From Bacillota bacterium (GTDB lineage: Bacteria; Bacillota; Clostridia; Christensenellales; Pumilibacteraceae), in the NCBI GenBank assembly GCA_009777485.1, contig WRLT01000009.1, positions 18,505 through 82,504 of the forward strand: 64,000 nucleotides of DNA, written 5' to 3'. How positions within the stretch are numbered: position 1 is the stretch's first letter; the number at the start of each line of letters is the position of its first letter. The notes under the pieces are model-generated. The model saw only the letters and a program-made list of their open reading frames with translations. It had not been told where the DNA came from and ran no database searches. Positions 17,850-27,605 of this stretch are shown here, in pieces. A program made the translations under genes and the position numbers.

Positions 17850-19637
17850 ATGGGTAAGATTATTGGCATCGACTTAGGAACGACAAACTCGTGCGTATCG
17901 GTTTTAGAAGGCGGAGAGCCTATCGTAATTCCGAATGCAGAAGGCTCACGCACAACACCTTCGGTAATCGGGTTTGCAAAAGACGGAGAGCGGCTTGTAG
18001 GGCAAGTTGCAAAGCGTCAGGCTGTCGCGAATCCCGACCGCACGATTATTTCAATCAAGCGCGACATGGGTACCGACCGTAAAGTCAAGATTGACAAAAA
18101 GGATTATTCGCCGCAAGAGCTTTCAGCGATGATTCTTACAAAACTCAAACAAGACGCCGAAGCGTACTTGGGCGAAAAAGTAACGCAAGCCGTTGTTACG
18201 GTACCCGCGTACTTTACCGACTCTCAGCGTCAAGCAACTAAGGACGCGGGGCGTATCGCGGGCTTAGACGTGCTTCGTATTATTAACGAACCGACGGCCG
18301 CTGCGCTGGCGTATGGCTTAGACAAGGGTAAAGAGGGCAACCATAAAATCTTTATCTACGACTTGGGCGGCGGTACGTTTGATATTTCTATTTTAGATAT
18401 CGGCGACGGCGTTTTTGAAGTTGTAGCTACTGCGGGCGATAACCGTTTGGGCGGTGACGACTTTGACCAAAAGGTTATAGACCATTTGGTAGAGTTATTC
18501 AAAAACGATAACGCTATTGATTTAAGCAAAGACCGCATGGCGATGCAGCGTCTTAAAGAGGCGGCGGAAAAAGCCAAAATAGAGCTTTCGCAGCTGCAAA
18601 AAACCTCTATTTCGTTGCCGTTTATAACCTCTGGCGCGGCAGGTCCGTTGCATATGGATTATGAGCTTACCAAAGCAAAATTCGATGCGCTTACGGCATC
18701 GCTGGTTGAAAAAACCGTTAAATTGACGCAACAAGCCATGAAAGACGCGAATTTCTCTAACAAAGATATCGACAAGGTTATTTTGGTAGGCGGTTCTACG
18801 CGTATTCCTGCGGTTGTGGACGCGATTAAAACCCTTACGGGTAAAGACCCCTTTAAGGGCATCAATCCCGACGAATGCGTTGCGCTGGGTGCGGCGGTTC
18901 AAGGCGGGGTATTAGCAGGCGAGGTTAAAGACGTTTTATTGTTAGATGTTACGCCCCTTAGCTTAGGTATCGAAACAGTGGGCGGAATTTTCACCAAGCT
19001 GATTATGCGCAACACTACCATACCTACTAAAAAAAGCCAAGTATTTTCTACCGCCGCAGACGGTCAGCCTTCGGTTGATATCCACGTTCTGCAAGGTGAG
19101 CGCGAAATTGCGGCGCATAATAAAACATTAGCGCGCTTTGAGTTGGGCGGTATTGCGCCCGCGCCGCGCGGCGTTCCTCAAATAGAGGTTATCTTCGATA
19201 TCGACGCAAACGGCATTGTACACGTTTCGGCAAAGGATAAAGGCACGGGCAAAGAGCAAAAGGTTACGATTACTGCCTCTACCAACCTTTCGGAAGCGCA
19301 AATTCAAAAAGCTATTAAAGACGCGGAGGATTTCTCCGAAGAGGACGGCAAGCGCAAATCCTTAGTAGAAACCAAAAACCAAGCGGATATGCTGATTTTC
19401 TCGATAGAAAAATTCCTTTCCGAAAACGGCGATACGTTGGCGGCGTCTGATAAAGACGAGTTAGAAAAAGAAATGAGAAACGTAAAAGCCGTTCTTTCTA
19501 CCGATGACCTAGAAACCATCCGCGATGCTATGGACGAGCTGCAAAAGCTTTCTAACAGCATATTTACCAAACTTTACGAAAACGCGGCGACAGATTCGCA
19601 AGAAACGATTGTTGAAGACGCAGAAGTTGTAGAATAA
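17850..19637 (+). CDS. dnaK: Chaperone DnaK (Hsp70)
   Basis: A 595-residue Hsp70. The ATPase begins [16 protein letters not shown], with [10 protein letters not shown] and [10 protein letters not shown] further on. The linker [16 protein letters not shown] and the substrate-binding domain follow, then a helical lid and a short acidic tail ending EDAEVVE. The start is ATG 17850, 8 nt after a GGAGG site; an upstream in-frame TTG at 17835 overlaps that site and is unlikely. Slightly shorter than many DnaKs because of a short C-terminal tail. Confidence 0.98.
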   Translation: MGKIIGIDLGTTNSCVSVLEGGEPIVIPNAEGSRTTPSVIGFAKDGERLVGQVAKRQAVANPDRTIISIKRDMGTDRKVKIDKKDYSPQELSAMILTKLKQDAEAYLGEKVTQAVVTVPAYFTDSQRQATKDAGRIAGLDVLRIINEPTAAALAYGLDKGKEGNHKIFIYDLGGGTFDISILDIGDGVFEVVATAGDNRLGGDDFDQKVIDHLVELFKNDNAIDLSKDRMAMQRLKEAAEKAKIELSQLQKTSISLPFITSGAAGPLHMDYELTKAKFDALTASLVEKTVKLTQQAMKDANFSNKDIDKVILVGGSTRIPAVVDAIKTLTGKDPFKGINPDECVALGAAVQGGVLAGEVKDVLLLDVTPLSLGIETVGGIFTKLIMRNTTIPTKKSQVFSTAADGQPSVDIHVLQGEREIAAHNKTLARFELGGIAPAPRGVPQIEVIFDIDANGIVHVSAKDKGTGKEQKVTITASTNLSEAQIQKAIKDAEDFSEEDGKRKSLVETKNQADMLIFSIEKFLSENGDTLAASDKDELEKEMRNVKAVLSTDDLETIRDAMDELQKLSNSIFTKLYENAATDSQETIVEDAEVVE

Positions 19638-19672
19638 GACCGCCATTTTTTAGGCAGACGGAATAATAGAGA

Positions 19673-20767
19673 ATGTCAAAATCGTATTATGAGGTTCTCG
19701 GCGTTTCTAAAACTGCATCCGACGAGGAGATTAAGGCCGCTTTCCGCGGCTTGGCTAAGAAATTTCACCCGGACGTAAATCCGGGGGATGAAAAGGCCGC
19801 TAAATCCTTTAAGGAAGCAAACGAAGCGTACGAGGTATTAAGCGACCCGGCCAAAAAAGCCGCTTACGACCGTTCGCAGTCGGGCGGCGGCGCGGGTTCT
19901 AGTGCGGGCGGGTCCGGCGGTGCTGGCGGCGCAGGCTCATTTTTTGACGATTTTGTCAATATGTTTAATTCCGAACAACGCGAACCTACGTCAAGCGGCG
20001 GCGGCGATATTTCGCTTAATGTTACGCTTACGTTCGAGGAGGCCGCTTACGGTGTTCAAAAGGAAATCGCGGTAACGCGTAACGAAGTTTGTTCGGCGTG
20101 TCATGGGACGGGCGCAAAATCGGGTACTCAATATGCTAAATGTAACGCTTGCGGCGGTTCGGGCAAGGTAAGATTTGCGCAGGAAACGCCGTTCGGGCGC
20201 GTAGTAAGTATGCGCACTTGTTCTGCATGTAACGGAAGCGGCAAAATAATCAAAGAACCGTGTACTGCGTGTCAGGGGCGCAGTGTAGTGCGCAAAACCA
20301 TGAATCTGCGTATATCCTTTCCCTCAGCTATTGAGCACGGCCAAATCATGACGATACCCGGAGAGGGAGAGCGCAGTAAATCCGGTGCAAAAGCCGGCAA
20401 TTTGATTTTAATAGTCAATGTTATGCCGCATAGGCAGTTTAAACGCAAGGGCTTAGATTTAACCGTGGATGTTCCTATTACGTTTACACAAGCGTTGTTA
20501 GGCGATAAAATTATGGTGCCGATGCTGCGGGGCGCAAAAATAGCTTTTCCGCTGCCCGAAAATACACAAAGCGGAACAATTTTTAAGCTGAAAGGGCAAG
20601 GTATCGAAAATCCTAAAAAAGGAATTGCCGGCGATTTATTAGTAACGGTAGAAGTAGAGATGCCCAAAAACCTTACCAAAGAGCAAAAAAACAAGGTAAA
20701 AGAATTGCAAATGCTAATTAAGCCTGAACAGTATGATAAAGCGGGCGACCACACTGTAAAAAAATAA
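19673..20767 (+). CDS. dnaJ: Chaperone DnaJ (Hsp40)
   Basis: A 364-residue class I J-protein. The J domain carries the HPD motif (KKFHPDVNPGD), then a Gly/Ser/Ala-rich region and the four zinc repeats CSACHGTG, CNACGGSG, CSACNGSG and CTACQGRS. The fourth repeat departs from the CxxCxGxG pattern at its last Gly, while all eight cysteines are present. The two C-terminal beta domains follow. It stimulates DnaK ATPase and presents substrates. Located 35 nt after dnaK. Confidence 0.96.
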   Translation: MSKSYYEVLGVSKTASDEEIKAAFRGLAKKFHPDVNPGDEKAAKSFKEANEAYEVLSDPAKKAAYDRSQSGGGAGSSAGGSGGAGGAGSFFDDFVNMFNSEQREPTSSGGGDISLNVTLTFEEAAYGVQKEIAVTRNEVCSACHGTGAKSGTQYAKCNACGGSGKVRFAQETPFGRVVSMRTCSACNGSGKIIKEPCTACQGRSVVRKTMNLRISFPSAIEHGQIMTIPGEGERSKSGAKAGNLILIVNVMPHRQFKRKGLDLTVDVPITFTQALLGDKIMVPMLRGAKIAFPLPENTQSGTIFKLKGQGIENPKKGIAGDLLVTVEVEMPKNLTKEQKNKVKELQMLIKPEQYDKAGDHTVKK

Positions 20768-20797
20768 AAACCATTTAAAAGCATACAAGCGTGTTTA

Positions 20798-21721
20798 ATG
20801 AAATACTTAAAAATTTCTGTGCATACTACTACCGAGTTTTCGGATATCGTTGCATCTGTGTTAATGGAACACGGGTCAGACGGCGTATCCATAAAAGACC
20901 ACTCTGACGTATTACAGCTTTTAAAATCACCCCTTAACTGGGATTATGCAGACGAATCCATTTTAAAAACCGAATTTCACGGCGCGTTGGTTTTCGGATA
21001 TTTTAATGAAACCGCTAACGCGAATAAAATTCGGGAGGCGGTTTCTGCATTGAAAAATGACCCCTATTTTGATACGGGCAGCTTAGAGGTTTTAAGTTCT
21101 TACGAAGACTCTGCCGATTGGGAAAACGTTTGGAAACAATTTTTTAAACCTATTACCGTTAAAAAAATTACCATCGTGCCTGCATGGTTAAAGCATAAAC
21201 AAAAAAATACGGTGCCTGTGTATATAGACCCCGGTTTGGCGTTTGGCACGGGCAGCCACGAAACCACCGCGCTGTGTATCGAACTCATGCAGCAAATACA
21301 GCTTGCGGGTAAACACGTTGCCGACATCGGCTGCGGCAGCGGAATTTTAGGAATTTCCGCCTTAAAGCTTGGCGCAAGCCGTTGTACCATGCTGGATATA
21401 GACCCTTGTGCGGTTCGGGCATCGCAAGAAAACGCCGAGTTTAACGGAGTGTTTAATTTATGTACTTTTATCGAAGGCGGTTTTTCAAAAACAGAAAATT
21501 TGCAGCTGGATGTTATAGTAGCAAATTTAACGGCGGATTTGCTGGTTGAATTTTGTTCGTATGCCGAAAAAATGCTGCATAGCGGCGGTGTTTTGATTGT
21601 AAGCGGAATTTTAGACGGATACCTGCCGCAGGTACAAAAAGCGTTTTGTGCAAATTTTACTACGCTTAAAACGCAGCAGCGCGGCGATTGGCACGGACTT
21701 TTACTTATAAAAAACGGATAG
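20798..21721 (+). CDS. prmA: Ribosomal protein L11 methyltransferase
   Basis: A 307-residue SAM-dependent methyltransferase that modifies L11. The N-terminal substrate domain ends near DSADWENVWKQFFKP. The catalytic domain has DPGLAFGTGSHETT, SAM motif I DIGCGSGILGIS and the NLTADLL motif IV in place of the usual NILA. It follows dnaJ by 30 nt, the usual dnaJ-prmA-rsmE order in Firmicutes, so it is probably part of the heat-shock transcript. Confidence 0.93.
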   Translation: MKYLKISVHTTTEFSDIVASVLMEHGSDGVSIKDHSDVLQLLKSPLNWDYADESILKTEFHGALVFGYFNETANANKIREAVSALKNDPYFDTGSLEVLSSYEDSADWENVWKQFFKPITVKKITIVPAWLKHKQKNTVPVYIDPGLAFGTGSHETTALCIELMQQIQLAGKHVADIGCGSGILGISALKLGASRCTMLDIDPCAVRASQENAEFNGVFNLCTFIEGGFSKTENLQLDVIVANLTADLLVEFCSYAEKMLHSGGVLIVSGILDGYLPQVQKAFCANFTTLKTQQRGDWHGLLLIKNG

Positions 21722-21725
21722 GGAT

Positions 21726-22457
21726 ATGCGAAAAATTTTTGTAGACAAAGCAGAAAAAACACTGGTACTTAGTCAAGAAGAGCATAAGCATCTTTCGGTA
21801 GTTTTGCGTGCTAAAATCGGAGATGAGCTGATTGTTTCGGCGGGCGACGGGTTCGACTACCGCTATGAAATTCAGCAGATTACCAAAAATCAAACTACGC
21901 TTAATCAAATCGGCAAAAGTCTTAACAAATCTGAGCCGAACATTTGTATTACCCTCTATACGGCTATTTTAAAGGGCGATAAAAATGAAACCGTTACACG
22001 CACTTGCACCGAACTGGGAGTAGTGCATATTATCCCGTTTGTTTCGCAATTTTGTGCGGCTTCTGCGTCAAGCTATAAATTAGAGCGCAATCAAAAAATA
22101 GCGGTCGAGGCGGCAAAGCAGAGCGGGCGCGGACGCGTTCCCCGAATTGACACGCCCGTACCGTTTAGCGAAGTTGTATCAAATTTGAGCGGCTTTGACG
22201 TAGTGGTTTTTGCCTATGAGCGCGCCGAAAGCGCATGTATTAAAAGCTTTCTGCGCGAACAATTTACATCGAAATGCCCTATAAAAACCGTTGCCGTTAT
22301 AGTAGGCAGTGAGGGCGGATTTTCAGAAAAAGAGGCAGAACTTCTTTATACAGCGGGTGTTGAGCCGCTTACTTTGGGCAAAAGAATTTTACGCGCCGAT
22401 ACGGCTTGCGCGGCGGTTTGCGCGGCGGTGCTGTACGAGGCGGGAGAAATGGCATGA
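21726..22457 (+). CDS. rsmE: 16S rRNA m3U1498 methyltransferase
   Basis: A 243-residue SPOUT-family methyltransferase. An N-terminal PUA-like domain (QEEHKHLSVVLRAKIGDELIVSAGDG) precedes the knotted SAM domain with the family motifs IVGSEGGFSEKE and LGKRILRADTA. It lies 4 nt after prmA, and its stop overlaps the next start as ATGA, so all three are translationally linked. Confidence 0.94.
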   Translation: MRKIFVDKAEKTLVLSQEEHKHLSVVLRAKIGDELIVSAGDGFDYRYEIQQITKNQTTLNQIGKSLNKSEPNICITLYTAILKGDKNETVTRTCTELGVVHIIPFVSQFCAASASSYKLERNQKIAVEAAKQSGRGRVPRIDTPVPFSEVVSNLSGFDVVVFAYERAESACIKSFLREQFTSKCPIKTVAVIVGSEGGFSEKEAELLYTAGVEPLTLGKRILRADTACAAVCAAVLYEAGEMA

Positions 22458-23707
22458 AAGATTTTGTTATATTTTCGCTAGGGTGCAAAACAAATCAGGC
22501 AGAAGGGCAGTCGCTTGCGGAAGCGGTGAATAAAATAGGGTATAGCGTTACAATTGATTTAGTGCCCGCGCGGTATTACGTACTGAATACGTGTTCGGTA
22601 ACAGCGGAGGCCGACAAAAAATCCCGTCAAGCGGTTGCAAGAATTTTAAAGCTAAACAATAACGCCGAAATATTTGTTATCGGTTGTGCAAGTCAGTATA
22701 ATGCACAAGCCTTTATCAATAAGCCTAATGTTCGTTTTGTGGGCGGCACGGCGCAAAAGGCGCAGGCGTTTGAACAAATTTTGCAGATTATTCAGCTGAA
22801 AAACAACGGCTATGCAACACCGTCAAGCATGGTTATTGCACCGTTTTCGGATACCTTTGAGTGCTTAGATAAGCCCTATAAAAGCCGTATGCGCGCATAC
22901 ATAAAGGTGCAGGACGGTTGCAATAGATATTGTTCTTACTGTATTGTGCCGTATTTGCGCGGAAAAAGCCGTTCGCGCGAATTATCAGACATTATGCTTC
23001 AAGCAAGGCTTTTGGCGGCAGAATCAAAAGAACTGATTATAACGGGAATAAATTTGTCAGACTACCGTATAGGCGGCGTACCAGCGCTTGCCGAATTAGT
23101 GCGCAGCTTTGCGTCTATCGATGCGGCACGTAAACGGCTTGGTTCGCTGAGTGTGGATGCGGTAACGCGTGATTTGTTAGAGGCGGTACGTGAAGCAGGA
23201 TTTTGCCAACACTTTCACCTATCTGTTCAAAGCGGCAGCGACACGGTTTTACAGCGCATGAACCGCCGATACACAACGGCAGATGTTTTAGAAAAAGTGC
23301 GGTTGATACGCGAATATTACCCGAATTGCGGTATTACGTCAGACATAATCACAGGATTTCCGCAAGAAACCGAACAAGAATTTAACGAAACTGTGCAAAC
23401 CGTAAAACAAGCAGCTTTTTCGGATGTGCATATTTTTCCGTATTCAGAGCGCGGCGGTACAAAAGCTGCGGGCATGCCGCAGGTTGATATATCCATACGC
23501 AAACAGCGCGCCGCAGTACTGGACGGGGTATGCGCCGCGCTTAAAAAAGACTTTTTGCAAGCGCAAATCGGAAAAGAAGCTTCTGTTTACATCGAGGACG
23601 CAGCGGGCGGCTATACCGAAAACTATTGCAAGCTTTACGTTAATGCGCCCATAGGCGAAATAGTTTGTATAAAGCCGTTAAAACTGTATAAGGACGGCTT
23701 AATGTAA
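22454..23707 (+). CDS. mtaB: tRNA threonylcarbamoyladenosine methylthiotransferase
   Basis: A 417-residue radical SAM enzyme converting t6A37 to ms2t6A37 in tRNAs reading ANN codons. It has the N-terminal UPF0004 domain with its auxiliary-cluster cysteines (SLGCKTNQAE, NTCSVT, IGCASQ), the radical SAM CNRYCSYC motif, and a C-terminal TRAM-like segment. I start at ATG 22454, which overlaps the rsmE stop (ATGA). It ends the prmA-rsmE-mtaB run. Confidence 0.92.
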   Translation: MKDFVIFSLGCKTNQAEGQSLAEAVNKIGYSVTIDLVPARYYVLNTCSVTAEADKKSRQAVARILKLNNNAEIFVIGCASQYNAQAFINKPNVRFVGGTAQKAQAFEQILQIIQLKNNGYATPSSMVIAPFSDTFECLDKPYKSRMRAYIKVQDGCNRYCSYCIVPYLRGKSRSRELSDIMLQARLLAAESKELIITGINLSDYRIGGVPALAELVRSFASIDAARKRLGSLSVDAVTRDLLEAVREAGFCQHFHLSVQSGSDTVLQRMNRRYTTADVLEKVRLIREYYPNCGITSDIITGFPQETEQEFNETVQTVKQAAFSDVHIFPYSERGGTKAAGMPQVDISIRKQRAAVLDGVCAALKKDFLQAQIGKEASVYIEDAAGGYTENYCKLYVNAPIGEIVCIKPLKLYKDGLM

Positions 23708-23740
23708 AAGTGCATATACAACGCATAAATAGGTAAACCT

Positions 23741-24724
23741 ATGCTTATGAACGCCGTTATTTTAGCGGGAGATACGGGACATGACTTGCGTCCGCTTACT
23801 CTCTCAACGCCAACTCCTATGCTTACGGTTGCTAATGTACCTGTAATAGATTATGCCGTTGCACATTTGCGTGCTTTTGGGATTCGTGAATTTGTTTATA
23901 TGGTAGGGCATAAGCACGAAAATATTGTTTCATACGCCGCACACTATAAAGGCGTTACAAGCAGATTTTTGATTGAATCCGAGCCGCTAGGAAGTTTGGG
24001 CGGAATTAAAGGGGCAGAGCAAATTTTAAGCGATGTTTTTTTAGTAATATCGGGCAATGTAATCGAAAATATAGATTTAAGCGCAATGTTTAATAAGCAT
24101 TTTAACTCTGGCGCACTGATAACAATGGCCGTTACGCCGTCCGAAGATATCTCTGCACAGCTTGTAGAGTCGGACGCATGGGGTACGGTGATAGGTATAA
24201 ATGAAAAAGAGGGGAAAGCTGCAAAAGCAGGTTTTGCGGATTGCGGAATATACATTGTAGATAAGCAGGCGTTAGCTTGGGTGCCGAAAAATACTTTTTA
24301 CAATTTTTTAGATTTGTTTGTAACGCTAATTCCTAAAAGAAAGCTTTCAACCTTTATTCACGAGGGATATTTTAGCGCGGTTAATACGCAAAATAAGTAC
24401 TTTACCGCAAATTTTGATTTGTTGCGCGGCGGTTTCTTTGACCCCGCTCCGCATTGCGGCCGCGAGCGGCGATATTCACAAACAGACGGGCAGAATAACC
24501 TGATTGCGGTAGGTGCGCAAGTATTTGGAAATATAAAAAATTCTATTATCGGGTTTGATGCGATAATTGAAAAAAATGCGGAACTAGATACTTGCATTGT
24601 GCTTGAAGGCGCGCGTGTTGCTAAAAGCCATCGCAACTGCATCTTAGGACAAAATTTTATTTTACAAAACCTAACTTTTTTTTCGCAAAATGCAGAAAAA
24701 TCAGTTGTTTTTTTGCAAAATTAA
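23741..24724 (+). CDS. Nucleotidyltransferase-like protein with degenerate active-site signature
   Basis: A 327-residue protein with the fold of sugar-phosphate nucleotidyltransferases: AVILAG at the start, RPLTLSTPTPML, EPLGSLGGIKGAE, FLVISGNVIENID in place of the metal-binding GD region, and a C-terminal left-handed beta-helix-like tail (IKNSIIGFDAIIEKNAELDTCIVLEGARV). The normal signature GGxGTRLRPLT..KPM reads AGDTGHDLRPLTLSTPTPM, losing the second Gly, the Arg and the Lys; the usual FNGD-type Asp reads SGNVI. It may be a regulatory paralogue rather than an enzyme. ATG 23741 or 23747 are both possible. Confidence 0.75.
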   Translation: MLMNAVILAGDTGHDLRPLTLSTPTPMLTVANVPVIDYAVAHLRAFGIREFVYMVGHKHENIVSYAAHYKGVTSRFLIESEPLGSLGGIKGAEQILSDVFLVISGNVIENIDLSAMFNKHFNSGALITMAVTPSEDISAQLVESDAWGTVIGINEKEGKAAKAGFADCGIYIVDKQALAWVPKNTFYNFLDLFVTLIPKRKLSTFIHEGYFSAVNTQNKYFTANFDLLRGGFFDPAPHCGRERRYSQTDGQNNLIAVGAQVFGNIKNSIIGFDAIIEKNAELDTCIVLEGARVAKSHRNCILGQNFILQNLTFFSQNAEKSVVFLQN

Positions 24725-24733
24725 TGATATAAT
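24705..24733 (+). promoter_or_regulatory. Promoter for the RNase J gene
   Basis: TTGTTT at 24705-24710, 17-bp spacer, TATAAT at 24728-24733, overlapping the end of the previous gene. It would give a leader of about 170 nt before RNase J. The 24740-24890 leader is AT-rich with no further gene. Confidence 0.6.
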
Positions 24734-24908
24734 ATAAAACAAGTTCGGTCATTTTAATTTTAAGTAGCATTTATTTAGTATACTTAACGCGCTTTAAGAT
24801 TTTTTAACGCGTAACAAAGCTAACAAAAATATAGTTTTGTGTTATTTTGGTGCGAATATTCTTTTAAATAAAATTTATCATACATATATAATTTTTAGGA
24901 GGCCTCCT

Positions 24909-26594
24909 TTGCAAAGAAAAATGAATCAAGAAGAACCTGCCCTTAAAGTAATATTTTTGGGCGGCGTGGGTGAAATCGGAAAAAATATGACGGCGTTAGA
25001 ATACGGCGACGACATAATAATTATCGATTGCGGCGTAACATTTCCGGGCAGCGAAATGCCGGGCGTGGATTTAGTTATACCGGATGTAACGTATCTTGCG
25101 GCGAACCGCGAACGCGTTAAAGGAATCGTATTAACGCACGGACACGAAGACCACATAGGCGCGCTGCCGTATATTTTAAAAGAACTTAACGTGCCCGTAT
25201 ACGGAACGCGCATTACGCTTGCACTGCTAGAACCGAAATTGCGTGAGCATAAAATGTTTGATAATGTGCGGCTTAATTCGGTTCGTCCGCAAAGCGTTGT
25301 GTCGTTAGGGGCATATTTTAAGGTAGAGTTTGTAAACGTAAGCCATTCGGTAGCGGGCAGCTGTGCGCTTTCTATAACTACTCCTGTGGGCGTGGTGTTT
25401 CATTCGGGCGACTTTAAGGTAGATTTTACGCCGATAGCGGGCAATGTTATGGACTTACAGCGCATTGCGGAAATCGGTCAAAACGGCGTATTGCTTTTTA
25501 TGTGTGAGTCCACAAACGCGGAGCGTCCCGGTTCGTCTATGAGCGAGTCCACCGTAGGCAGTTCGCTGAATAACATTTTTGCTGAAAATGCGGACAGGCG
25601 TATTTTTGTGGCGACGTTTGCCTCTAACATTCACCGATTGCAACAAATTATCGACCTTGCTGTTAAGTATAAGCGCAAGGTTGCTTTTTCGGGGCGCAGT
25701 ATGTTAAACGTAGCCGAAGTAGCTACTAAAATAGGCGAACTCAAATACGAGGCGGGCGTAGTTGTCGATTTAGAACAAACTAAGGATATAGAGGATAAAA
25801 ATTTAGTTATTATAACTACCGGCAGTCAAGGCGAGCCGATGAGCGCGCTAACCCGCATGGCTAATAACGAATTTAATCAAATTAAGCTAGATTACAACGA
25901 TACGGTAATTATATCCGCCTCACCGATACCAGGCAACGAGCGCATGGTGTATAATGTAATAAACAATTTATACCGTTTAGGCGTGCGCGTTATATACGAG
26001 CGGCTTGCAGAGGTGCACGTTTCGGGGCATGCCTGCCAGGACGAATTGCAACTCATGCACACCTTATTAAAGCCTAAATTTTTTATTCCCGTACACGGCG
26101 AATTCCGTCATTTAAAAAAGCACGCCGAGCTTGCTATGAAAATGGGTACGCCGTCTTCTAACATTATTATTTGCGATATCGGCAACTGTGTTATGGTAAC
26201 TAAAAAATCTATGCGCCTTTGCGATAATGTTACGGCGGGATATTTGTTGGTAGACGGCTTAGGCGTAGGCGATGTAGGCAGTTCGGTACTGCGCGACCGA
26301 AAACATCTTTCTGAAGACGGATTGCTTTTGGTAGTAGTAGGAATAAACACCGCAAGCGGCGAGGTTACCGCGCTGGAAATTGTTTCGCGCGGCTTTATGT
26401 ATACTAAGGACGGCGACGATACGGTGGAGGCGGCAGAAAGCGAGGTATACAAAATTCTGTCTAACTACGACCTTAAAGGCGATATAGGCGATTGGAATCC
26501 GCTTAAAAACACCGTGCGTAAAGAGCTTAAAAACTTTTTATACAAAAAAACGCGCCGCAACCCGATGATTTTAACGGTGGTTGTAGAAAATTAA
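24909..26594 (+). CDS. rnj: Ribonuclease J
   Basis: A 561-residue metallo-beta-lactamase/beta-CASP ribonuclease with 5'-3' exo- and endonuclease activity, central to mRNA decay in Firmicutes. It has GGVGEIGKNM, the metal motif THGHEDHIGALP, FHSGDFK, the beta-CASP CESTNAERPGSS and SGHACQDELQLM, then VHGEFRH. The start is probably TTG 24909, 6 nt after a perfect AGGAGG; ATG 24921 is 18 nt away from it. The ribosome binding site is half of the 12-bp palindrome AGGAGGCCTCCT. Confidence 0.93.
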   Translation: MQRKMNQEEPALKVIFLGGVGEIGKNMTALEYGDDIIIIDCGVTFPGSEMPGVDLVIPDVTYLAANRERVKGIVLTHGHEDHIGALPYILKELNVPVYGTRITLALLEPKLREHKMFDNVRLNSVRPQSVVSLGAYFKVEFVNVSHSVAGSCALSITTPVGVVFHSGDFKVDFTPIAGNVMDLQRIAEIGQNGVLLFMCESTNAERPGSSMSESTVGSSLNNIFAENADRRIFVATFASNIHRLQQIIDLAVKYKRKVAFSGRSMLNVAEVATKIGELKYEAGVVVDLEQTKDIEDKNLVIITTGSQGEPMSALTRMANNEFNQIKLDYNDTVIISASPIPGNERMVYNVINNLYRLGVRVIYERLAEVHVSGHACQDELQLMHTLLKPKFFIPVHGEFRHLKKHAELAMKMGTPSSNIIICDIGNCVMVTKKSMRLCDNVTAGYLLVDGLGVGDVGSSVLRDRKHLSEDGLLLVVVGINTASGEVTALEIVSRGFMYTKDGDDTVEAAESEVYKILSNYDLKGDIGDWNPLKNTVRKELKNFLYKKTRRNPMILTVVVEN

Positions 26595-26675
26595 ATGAGT
26601 CAGTATTAAAATATCTGTGATTTTTACGTAAATAAAATTTTAATTTAGTCAAAATTCGACATCTTCCGTCATATA

Positions 26676-26712
26676 ATGTACCGCATACCTAAAAAAGGCG
26701 GTACATTTTTTT
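26676..26712 (+). terminator. Intrinsic terminator between rnj and sigK
   Basis: A perfect 9-bp stem, ATGTACCGC (26676-26684) and GCGGTACAT (26698-26706), followed by a run of T. The T-run runs straight into the sigK ATG at 26713. A CATATAAT box (26670-26677) overlaps the left arm and resembles a sigma-E -10, so this stretch may also hold the sigK promoter. Confidence 0.8.
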
Positions 26713-27408
26713 ATGATTTTTGAAAGCTTTGTTTCCTTTTTAAAAAAGGTTTTTTTCTTTACCGCTTATGTTAATTCAAAGGGTTCATTCCCCGAACCTC
26801 TTAACGCCGCAGACGAAAAAAAGTATTTGCTTGCGGCAAAGGCAGGCGACAAATCCGCGCGCGAAATGTTGATTCGCCATAACCTCCGTTTAGTCGCGCA
26901 CATTGTTAAAAAATATTCTAACGCAGGCGAGGCGGATGATTTGATTTCGGTGGGCAGTATAGGGCTTATTAAGGGTATTGAAACGTTTGAGTTGGGCAAG
27001 GGTTCACAGTTAGCTACCTATGCGGCTAAGTGCATCGACAACGAAATTCTTATGTACATACGTTCTAACAAAAAGCACCGTCAAAGCATTAGTTTGTCGG
27101 AATCTGTGGGTGTAGATAAAGACGGCAATGAAATTACGCTTATGGATATTATTCCGTTAAAAGAAGAAAGTATTTTTAAGCAAGTAGAAACGGGAATTGT
27201 GTGGGAGAAGGTTTTGGTAGTAATCGACACCGCACTAACTAAGCGCGAAAAGGAAATCATTAAAAAGCGATACGGAATCGGGGGGATTAAGCCGCAAACA
27301 CAGCTAGAAGTAGCAAACGAAATGGATATATCCCGCAGCTACGTTTCGCGCATAGAAAAAAAAGCAATTTTAAAAATATCAAAGGCTGTTACACAGCCTA
27401 AGAAATAA
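26713..27408 (+). CDS. sigK: Sporulation sigma factor SigK
   Basis: A 231-residue sigma-70 family factor controlling late mother-cell gene expression in spore formers. It opens with a hydrophobic pro-sequence-like region (FESFVSFLKKVFFFTAYV), then GSFPEPL, the region 2 block LIRHNLRLVAHIVKKY..DDLISVGSIGLIKGIETF, and region 4 with KREKEIIKKRYGI and SRSYVSRIEKKAI. The gene is continuous, with no inserted skin-like element. It strongly implies a sporulating lineage. The start lies directly against a terminator hairpin, so translation may depend on a promoter overlapping the hairpin. Confidence 0.93.
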   Translation: MIFESFVSFLKKVFFFTAYVNSKGSFPEPLNAADEKKYLLAAKAGDKSAREMLIRHNLRLVAHIVKKYSNAGEADDLISVGSIGLIKGIETFELGKGSQLATYAAKCIDNEILMYIRSNKKHRQSISLSESVGVDKDGNEITLMDIIPLKEESIFKQVETGIVWEKVLVVIDTALTKREKEIIKKRYGIGGIKPQTQLEVANEMDISRSYVSRIEKKAILKISKAVTQPKK

Positions 27409-27493
27409 TGGTATTTACTGTAAACTTAAATTAAACAAATTATTAAAAATTAAATAAAGGGGTGTTAATCGGCTAAGTTTTTATTATAAATAC

Positions 27494-27522
27494 TTGATTT
27501 TTTAGTATAGGTATAGTAGAAT
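27494..27522 (+). promoter_or_regulatory. Promoter for the PH-like membrane protein cluster
   Basis: TTGATT at 27494-27499, 17-bp spacer, TAGAAT at 27517-27522, about 80 nt before the first gene. The 27409-27605 gap holds nothing else that I recognise. Confidence 0.5.
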
Positions 27523-27605
27523 TAGAAATATGGGTTGAGGGCAACCACCTTTGCTACTAAGACTACCTTTGTATTTTGGAATATAAATAATTCAAGAAGG
27601 TGAAA

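Noticed and set aside
18522..18902. 126-codon minus-strand frame opposite dnaK
   Set aside because: Arg/Phe/His-rich shadow of the DnaK coding frame, with no features of its own.
20272..20892. 206-codon minus-strand frame opposite dnaJ and prmA
   Set aside because: Crosses the boundary of two well-supported genes and has no recognisable domain.
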